Below, in pieces: positions 1 to 4,802 of a stretch of DNA of 7,065 nt. The stretch is taken from contig PXBU01000051.1 in the NCBI GenBank assembly GCA_003566795.1, positions 1-7,065 of the forward strand, given 5' to 3'. Positions within the stretch are counted from its first letter, which is position 1. Each line of letters begins with the position of its first letter. Made by a program: the position numbers and the translations under genes. This DNA is from Puniceicoccaceae bacterium. GTDB lineage: Bacteria; Verrucomicrobiota; Verrucomicrobiia; Opitutales; Coraliomargaritaceae. A model generated the notes under the pieces. That model searched no databases. It saw only the letters and a program-made list of their open reading frames with translations, and had not been told where the DNA came from.

Positions 1-415
1 AGGAAAATATCTGACGTCGCCCTTCCTGAGCCCAGCCGGGACCAGCGGAACGAATCGAAACCAAACGGTGCGGACGATCACCGAGCACCGTATGCACGGC
101 GGCTGCAATCACGGCAATCAGCGCCGGATCCTCCTCATCGCTGACTGAGTTCGCTGCGGCTGCGCCGCCAGCCGAGTCATCCGCTGCTGGTGTGGTGTCT
201 GCCACACCAGGCTTGGACGGCGCTGGTGCTGCTGCTTTGGAAGCCTTTTTAGCGGTTCGCTTGGCAAACCACATACCCAACAAAAAGGTGACGGATGCCA
301 GGGTAGCCAACACAATCACCACAAAAAGAAAGCCGACCAAAACGATGCCGCCTGCACTCGGGCTCGGTTCTGTCGTGGCGAGAAGTTGTCCCAATACTGT
401 TAAGGAGTACATCAT
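1..415 (-). CDS. OadG/MmdD-like small membrane subunit of a Na+-pumping decarboxylase (3' end cut by window edge)
   Basis: This is a partial gene; 138 codons are visible without a stop. A leader of about 20 residues is followed by one strong membrane helix (about residues 22-49, GGIVLVGFLFVV... to LLGMWF). A basic stretch follows (AKRTAKKASK), then a linker rich in Ala, Pro, Gly and acidic residues (about 58-96), then a cytosolic tail with PALIAVIAAAVHTVLG and SIRSAGPGWAQEGRRQIFS. This order of helix, linker, 'LIAVIAAAV' block and 'W..EGR..IF' end is typical of the oxaloacetate decarboxylase gamma / methylmalonyl-CoA decarboxylase delta family, which holds the carboxyltransferase to the membrane pump. 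Such proteins usually end a few residues after this point, so little is missing. It lies 30 bp after the carboxyltransferase, on the same strand and in the same frame after the TAA. Start is either of two adjacent ATGs (415 or 412); neither has a clear Shine-Dalgarno site. Family call is from motif memory, not a search. Confidence 0.8.
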   Translation of the reverse strand, partial: MMYSLTVLGQLLATTEPSPSAGGIVLVGFLFVVIVLATLASVTFLLGMWFAKRTAKKASKAAAPAPSKPGVADTTPAADDSAGGAAAANSVSDEEDPALIAVIAAAVHTVLGDRPHRLVSIRSAGPGWAQEGRRQIFS

Positions 416-438
416 ACTTGGGTTGGTCGTGAAGTCAT
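412..438 (-). other. 8-codon mini-ORF bridging the carboxyltransferase stop and the OadG-like start
   Basis: An ATG lies 7 nt after the carboxyltransferase TAA. It opens a tiny frame, MTSRPTQV, whose TGA stop overlaps the start of the next gene in an ATGA arrangement. The downstream gene has no visible Shine-Dalgarno site, so a ribosome that ends at the TAA could restart here and then again at the ATGA. That is inference. Frames this short also arise by chance, and the mini-ORF itself has no ribosome binding site. Confidence 0.2.
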
Positions 439-445
439 TTAAAGT

Positions 446-1996
446 TTACAGCGGAATATTACCGTGCTTTTTGGGTGGTCGAGTATCGCGCTTGCTCAGC
501 GTGTTGCGCAGGGCAAGTGCCAGAGCGGCTCTGGACTGAGCGGGCTCGATCACATCCGTAATCATGGCACCCGCTGCGGCCTGATAGGGTGATGAGAATT
601 CTGCCCGGTAGGAGTCGCAGAGCTCAAGGGTCTTGGCTTTGGGATCCTCTGCCGCATTAATCTCTTTTTTGAAGAGAATCTTGGCGGCACCCTCGGCACC
701 CATCACCGCAATCTCAGCCGTGGGCCAGGCAAAAACCATATCAGCCCCCAGGTCGGAAGAGCACATCGCCAGGTAGGCACCACCATAAGCCTTGCGCATG
801 ATAAGCGTAATCTTCGGCACCGTCGAGGCCGCGTAGGCAAACAGCATCTTGGCACCGTGCCGGATGATGCCACCCTGCTCCTGCGCCAGTCCGGGCATAA
901 AGCCGGGAATATCGACCAGCGAAACAATGGGGATGTTATAGATATTACAGGTCCGAATGAAGCGGGCACCTTTGTCTGAACTATCAATATCCAATGTCCC
1001 GGCCTTGACCATCGAATTATTGGCGACTATACCAACAACCACGCCCTCGATGCGGGCAAAACCCACTATAATATTGCGGGCGAAATCCGGCATGATTTCG
1101 AAAAAGTCACCGTCATCCACCAAGCGCTCAATTACCGCTGAGGTATCCAGTGCCTCTTTGTTGCTAGCCGGAACGATCTCGTTCAGCTCGGGATCATCCG
1201 AGAGATCCAGGTCATCAAACTGGTGGGGGGGATCCGAGATGTTATTGCTGGGCAGGAAAGACAGCAGCTTGGCAGTCAACTCCATCGCATGCTTATCGTC
1301 GTCTGCGACCAGATGGATATTACCCGAAATGCTGGCGTGTGCGGCGGCCGAGGCAAATTGCTCCAGTGCCGCACTCTCACCGGTCGCCGCTTTAATCACG
1401 TCGGGCCCACAGATAAACATGTTGGCATGATCACGGGTCATGATCAAAAAGTCCGTCAATGCTGGTGAATAAGCAGCTCCGCCAGCACAAGGTCCGGCGA
1501 TCACCGCCACCTGGGGAACCACGCCGGAAAGCAACACGTTCTTAAAGAAGACCTGTCCATAGCCGCTGAGGGAATCCACCCCCTCCTGGATACGCGCGCC
1601 ACCCGAGTCATTCACCCCCACTACCGGCATACCTGCCTCGTGCGCAAAATCCATCAGGTCACAAATCTTTTTGGCATGGATACGCCCCAAGGAGCCACCG
1701 CTGACCGTGAAATCCTGAGAATAGGCGGCTACCGGACGCCCGTCGACCAAACCGGTGCCACAAACCACTCCGTCATAGGGCAAATCCTTCTTTTGCATGC
1801 CGAAGCGATGGCAACTATGCTTGGCATGCATGCCAAACTCCTGGAAAGTACCCGCCTGAAAAAATGTTAGCAAGCGCTCACGCGCCCCCATGACTCCTTT
1901 TTCGTGGCGCTTCGCCAATTTATCTGCGCCACCCGCCTTGCTGGCGGCTTCGCGACGTTCTCTAAGCTCTTCGAGTAATTTTGGGTCAATTGCCAT
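446..1996 (-). CDS. mmdA: Methylmalonyl-CoA decarboxylase carboxyltransferase (alpha) subunit / PccB-family acyl-CoA carboxyltransferase
   Basis: The 516-residue protein has the family's usual full length and the two crotonase-fold halves of biotin-dependent acyl-CoA carboxyltransferases. The N-terminal half (about 30-260) carries LPYDGVV (72-78), VNDSGGARIQEG (128-139) and GPCAGGAAYSPALTDF (168-183), with Gly pairs suited to an oxyanion hole. The C-terminal half (about 270-510) carries DIPGFMPG (362-369), RKAYGGAYLAMC (401-412) and FAWPTAEIAVMGAEGAA (422-438), and ends in KKHGNIPL, a common ending in this family. It would move the carboxyl group of (S)-methylmalonyl-CoA to a biotin carrier, or the reverse. 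PccB, MmdA and transcarboxylase 12S subunits are hard to tell apart; the OadG-like gene directly downstream favours decarboxylase. No biotin carboxylase gene is seen here. The ATG at 1996 is preceded by a good AGAGGA site. It follows mce by 34 bp and probably shares its transcript. Confidence 0.9.
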   Translation of the reverse strand: MAIDPKLLEELRERREAASKAGGADKLAKRHEKGVMGARERLLTFFQAGTFQEFGMHAKHSCHRFGMQKKDLPYDGVVCGTGLVDGRPVAAYSQDFTVSGGSLGRIHAKKICDLMDFAHEAGMPVVGVNDSGGARIQEGVDSLSGYGQVFFKNVLLSGVVPQVAVIAGPCAGGAAYSPALTDFLIMTRDHANMFICGPDVIKAATGESAALEQFASAAAHASISGNIHLVADDDKHAMELTAKLLSFLPSNNISDPPHQFDDLDLSDDPELNEIVPASNKEALDTSAVIERLVDDGDFFEIMPDFARNIIVGFARIEGVVVGIVANNSMVKAGTLDIDSSDKGARFIRTCNIYNIPIVSLVDIPGFMPGLAQEQGGIIRHGAKMLFAYAASTVPKITLIMRKAYGGAYLAMCSSDLGADMVFAWPTAEIAVMGAEGAAKILFKKEINAAEDPKAKTLELCDSYRAEFSSPYQAAAGAMITDVIEPAQSRAALALALRNTLSKRDTRPPKKHGNIPL

Positions 1997-2003
1997 AGTA
2001 TTT

Positions 2004-2009
2004 TCCTCT
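2004..2009 (-). promoter_or_regulatory. Shine-Dalgarno site of the carboxyltransferase gene
   Basis: On the minus strand AGAGGA lies 7 nt upstream of the ATG at 1996. It is the only clear Shine-Dalgarno match before a start codon in this window, and it supports that start. Confidence 0.7.
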
Positions 2010-2030
2010 TATGATAATTCAGGTGCAGCA

Positions 2031-2435
2031 CTATTTTTTTGGCATGCAAAATTCGGTGAGCACGCCATGGGTGGACTTGGGATGTAAAAAGGCAACCAAC
2101 TTGTTGGCCGCTCCGTCAAAAGGCACCTCGTGGATCAGACGCACACCTGCCGCCGAGGCTTGCTTCAATTGCCCCGCGATATCGTCCACCGCAAAAGCTA
2201 TATGGTGAATCCCTTCACCATTTTTCTCCAGGAACTTGGCAATCGGGCTGTCATCCGAGGTGGGCTCCAGCAATTCAATATGCACATCACCTGCCTCGAA
2301 GAATGCAGTCTTCACTTTCTGCGAAGCAACTTCTTCGCGCCCGTGACAGTGAAGGCCGAGCGCTTTTTCGTAATACTCGACGCTCTCCTCGAGGTTGTTT
2401 ACGGCGATGCCCAGGTGGTCAATTTTTGTTATCAT
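2031..2435 (-). CDS. mce: Methylmalonyl-CoA epimerase
   Basis: The protein has 134 residues, the normal size for this small metalloenzyme of the vicinal-oxygen-chelate (glyoxalase-like) fold. It converts (S)- and (R)-methylmalonyl-CoA into each other, joining the decarboxylase and mutase steps. Two beta-alpha-beta-beta-beta modules are visible: KIDHLGIAVNNLEESVEYY (4-22) and EGIHHIAFAVDDI (74-86). By position, the metal ligands are His7, Glu54 in HIELLEP, His78 and Glu128 in LTEF; their spacing fits the known His-Gln/Glu-His-Glu set. The frame stays open upstream to a TTG at 2474, but the ATG at 2435 (MITKIDHLGIAV) matches the usual N-terminus and was chosen. No Shine-Dalgarno site precedes it. 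It is the first gene of the leftward group, divergent from mutA. Confidence 0.93.
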   Translation of the reverse strand: MITKIDHLGIAVNNLEESVEYYEKALGLHCHGREEVASQKVKTAFFEAGDVHIELLEPTSDDSPIAKFLEKNGEGIHHIAFAVDDIAGQLKQASAAGVRLIHEVPFDGAANKLVAFLHPKSTHGVLTEFCMPKK

Positions 2436-2566
2436 AATTTGGACAGTTTCATCGCATACATTGAGATTAGCCAAGCTTACGTCAATCGTAATTTATATTA
2501 AACTAGCTTATTGACTTTTTTTTGGGACATTTTATAAAATAACATGTAGAGTTACTATAATTGCGC
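2436..2566. promoter_or_regulatory. Divergent AT-rich promoter region between mce and mutA
   Basis: This 131-bp spacer must hold the start signals of both gene groups. The plus strand has a good sigma-70-like pair (see the separate entry). On the minus strand there is a TTGACG at 2485-2480 but no convincing -10 at normal spacing, so the mce promoter is not pinned down. A perfect 12-bp palindrome, attttataaaat (2529-2540), surrounds the plus -10 box. It could serve either strand or be an operator, but AT-rich palindromes are common. The spacer shows no cobalamin riboswitch; it is too short for one, and no B12-box-like stretch was seen. Confidence 0.55.
2511..2538 (+). promoter_or_regulatory. 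Candidate sigma-70-type promoter for mutAB
   Basis: TTGACT (2511-2516) and TATAAA (2533-2538) are separated by 16 bp, close to the ideal spacing. Transcription would begin near 2545 and give a leader of about 20 nt that has no Shine-Dalgarno site. A second -10-like TATAAT at 2556-2561, only 5 nt before the mutA ATG, is an alternative. Confidence 0.5.
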
Positions 2567-4723
2567 ATGAAAAATCAATTGAACAACGATAACAAGAAAT
2601 TGCTCGAAAACTTTCCGGCTCCCAGCAAGCAAGAGTGGCGGGCGGCGGCCGAGCAATTGCTGAAGGGTGCTCCCTTCGACAAGATAATGAAGCGGATGAC
2701 GCCGGAGGGCATTGAGCTGGAACCCATATTCTGGCGAGATGTGCTGGAGAACCTGCCTGCCACTGAAACCGCACCGGGCTTCGACGGTTACCTGCGGGGG
2801 ACGCGCGCATCCGGCTACCGGGGAGAACCCTGGGAGATCGCGCAGGAACTGCCCTACGGAACTCCCCGCGAGTTCAACCGCGCTGCCACCAGCGACCTGA
2901 TGCGCGGTCAAAACGCGCTCAACGTCTCCTTCGACATCGCGACCTTGCAGGGGCTGGACCCCGACGCAGCCAAAGTCGGCGAAGTGGGTGCTTGCGGTCT
3001 CTCGCTGGCCTGCCTGGAGGACATCCAAGTCGCTTTTAAGGATCTCATCCCCGATGCGATCAGCTTTCACTTGCGAACGGGCTGTTCCGGCATGGCCATA
3101 GGTGCCCTGTTCTTTGCCTGGCTGAAGCAACTCGGGGCCAACCCCGCGAAGATCAAAGGCAGTCTGGGAATGGATCCGCTCGCCGTGAAAGCTGCCTCCG
3201 GCCAGACACCAGTGAACCTCGCCTTGCTATTCCAAGAGCAAGCCACTCTGGCCAAATACTGCACTGAGCATGCTCCCGGCATGAGAGCGGTTGGCGTCTC
3301 TGCGCTCCCCTACCATCAAGCCGGCGCATCCGCCGTAGAGGAACTGGGGATCGCACTGGCCACTGGAGTTGCCTATTTAACTGAGCTGACCGAACGGGGT
3401 CTATCGGTGGATGATGCCGCCAAACAAATTCGCTTCACCTTGGCCATCGGAGGCAACTTCTTTATGGAAATCGCCAAGCTCCGCGCCGCGCGCGTGCTAT
3501 GGGCTCAGGTTGTCGCCGTCTTTGGAGGCAGCGAAGAGGCCCAAAAGATCTCCATGCATGCCCGCACCGGCCTCTACAACAAGACCCAGAAAGATCCTTA
3601 CGTGAACATGCTACGCACGACAACCGAAGCTCTGAGCGGAGTGATCGGCGGTGTCGACAGCCTCTGCGTGGGCAACTTTGACGAGGTCGTGCGCGAGCCG
3701 GATGCATTCAGCCGCCGTATCTCCCGTAATACGCAGATTATCTTGCAGGAAGAGTGTGATCTGACTGCGGTGGTGGATCCGGCTGGCGGCTCGTGGGCGA
3801 TCGAGTGGTTGACGAATGAAATCTGCCAAAAATCCTGGGCATTTTTCCAGGAGATTGAGCAACAGGGCGGCATGGTCGACGCCTTGACCAGCGGCTTTAT
3901 TGCGAAAAAGATTGCGGTCACGGACGCTGGCAACCGGGAGCTACTCAACCAGCGCCGGGACAGCCTCATTGGCACCAACGTCTACCCTAATCTCGAGGAG
4001 CAGGCACTTGAAGGCCGCGCCCCGGATTACGCCGAGCTACGCGCGCAGCGAGCCAAAGAGATTGCCGAGCAACGAACTACGGCTGACGAGGATACAGATA
4101 CTCAAATCTTGCAGGGACTGAAAGCCATCCTCGAATCCAGCCGCGAAGATGCCATGGGTGCGCTGGTGGAGGCGACTCTCGCAGGGGCCACTATCGGCGA
4201 GATCACCCGCACGATCCGAGCGAGTGCCAGCCCGGCGGAGCCCATGCCAGCACTCCCCAAAGTGCGTCTGGCTCAAGGCTACGAGGAGCTTCGCGCCGCT
4301 GCCCAGAGATTTGCTGAGGAAACCGGCAATGCCCCCAAGATATTCCTGACCAACCTTGGACCGCTGCGCCGCCACAAGCCACGCGCTGACTTCACCCGAG
4401 GCTTTTTTGCCGCCGGTGGCTTTGAGGTCATCTCACCGGCTGGCTTTGAAGACCCGACCGATGCGGTGGCCGCGCTCAAAGAATCCGGCGCAGGCATTAC
4501 CGTCATCTGCGGCGCAGATCCCGACTACGAGGAAAAATTCACCGATTTCGCCGAGGCGATCAAGCACGCGATTCCCGAAATGCAGGTCGTCCTGGCCGGC
4601 TTCCCCGGCGAGAAAGAAGCCAGCTATCGAGCCGCTGGCATGGATCACTACATCTTCGTCAAATCCAATAATTACGAAACCAACCGCCGCTACCTGGAAG
4701 GGCTGGGAGCCATTAATGACTAA
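2567..4723 (+). CDS. mutA: Methylmalonyl-CoA mutase small (non-catalytic) subunit
   Basis: The 718-residue protein is the partner of the catalytic MutB next door. Layout: N-terminal segment with FPAPSKQEW (15-23) and LLKGAPF; a mutase TIM barrel (roughly 45-430) with NVSFDIAT, GGNFFMEIAKLRAARVLW, DPYVNMLRTTTEAL and VVDPAGGSWAIEWL; a helical linker; a C-terminal cobalamin-domain-like fold (about 590-718). Catalytic features are lost. The stretch matching MutB's DGHDRG reads LRRHKP (600-605), removing the cobalt-ligating His. An ungapped 36-residue alignment from the shared PW puts Glu94 where MutB has active-site Tyr90. The His matching MutB His245 is shifted by two (PYHQAGA, 248-254). Small subunits such as that of Propionibacterium have about 640 residues or fewer, so this one is long. 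Start ATG 2567 was preferred to an in-frame TTG at 2561. The TAA lies inside a heptamer repeat. Probably co-transcribed with mutB. Confidence 0.9.
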   Translation: MKNQLNNDNKKLLENFPAPSKQEWRAAAEQLLKGAPFDKIMKRMTPEGIELEPIFWRDVLENLPATETAPGFDGYLRGTRASGYRGEPWEIAQELPYGTPREFNRAATSDLMRGQNALNVSFDIATLQGLDPDAAKVGEVGACGLSLACLEDIQVAFKDLIPDAISFHLRTGCSGMAIGALFFAWLKQLGANPAKIKGSLGMDPLAVKAASGQTPVNLALLFQEQATLAKYCTEHAPGMRAVGVSALPYHQAGASAVEELGIALATGVAYLTELTERGLSVDDAAKQIRFTLAIGGNFFMEIAKLRAARVLWAQVVAVFGGSEEAQKISMHARTGLYNKTQKDPYVNMLRTTTEALSGVIGGVDSLCVGNFDEVVREPDAFSRRISRNTQIILQEECDLTAVVDPAGGSWAIEWLTNEICQKSWAFFQEIEQQGGMVDALTSGFIAKKIAVTDAGNRELLNQRRDSLIGTNVYPNLEEQALEGRAPDYAELRAQRAKEIAEQRTTADEDTDTQILQGLKAILESSREDAMGALVEATLAGATIGEITRTIRASASPAEPMPALPKVRLAQGYEELRAAAQRFAEETGNAPKIFLTNLGPLRRHKPRADFTRGFFAAGGFEVISPAGFEDPTDAVAALKESGAGITVICGADPDYEEKFTDFAEAIKHAIPEMQVVLAGFPGEKEASYRAAGMDHYIFVKSNNYETNRRYLEGLGAIND

Positions 4724-4799
4724 CAACTAATGTCTAATCTACAATTAGTTATTAATCATCAGTCATCAGTCATTACCAATTAGCCATCAGTCATTAAAT
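4716..4799 (+). repeat. Degenerate heptamer tandem repeat between mutA and mutB
   Basis: Twelve consecutive 7-bp units sit in one register, with consensus AT(C/T)A(G/n)TC. Exact copies of ATCAGTC lie at 4758, 4765 and 4786. Others are close variants such as ATTAATC (4751), ATTAGCC (4779) and ATTAAAT (4793); the first few units are more diverged. Eleven of twelve units start with AT, the exception being ACAACTA at 4723. The array begins in the last codons of mutA, contains its TAA stop, and ends three bases before the mutB ATG, filling the 79-bp gap. It resembles the short tandemly repeated heptamers known from cyanobacterial intergenic DNA. An inverted pair, AACTAAT (4725-4731) and ATTAGTT (4744-4750), could form a weak hairpin. 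Function unknown. Confidence 0.7.
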
Positions 4800-4802
4800 T
4801 TA

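Noticed and set aside
957..1430. Long open frames opposite the carboxyltransferase and the mutase genes (for example plus-strand 957-1430 and 192-539)
   Set aside because: They lie antisense to well-supported genes, show no recognisable domain, and are expected in GC-rich coding DNA.
1821..1836. Perfect 16-bp palindrome TTGGCATGCATGCCAA inside the carboxyltransferase gene
   Set aside because: It encodes Gly-Met-His-Ala in a conserved-looking stretch. One palindrome of this size in a window of this length is only mildly unlikely by chance, and no second copy supports an operator.
2436..2474. Longer mce start at an in-frame TTG (2474) giving 13 extra residues
   Set aside because: The extra MANLNVCDETVQI is not like epimerase N-termini, whereas MITKIDHLGIAV is; TTG is also a rarer start codon.
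2561..2566. mutA start at TTG 2561
   Set aside because: An ATG lies two codons downstream, the TTG overlaps a TATAAT box, and there is no Shine-Dalgarno support for it.
2436..2566. Cobalamin riboswitch upstream of mutA
   Set aside because: The whole spacer is 131 bp, AT-rich and shared with a divergent promoter; no B12-box-like stretch was seen.
4716..4799. CRISPR-like array between mutA and mutB
   Set aside because: Units are only 7 bp with no spacers and no cas genes nearby; this is a short tandem repeat.
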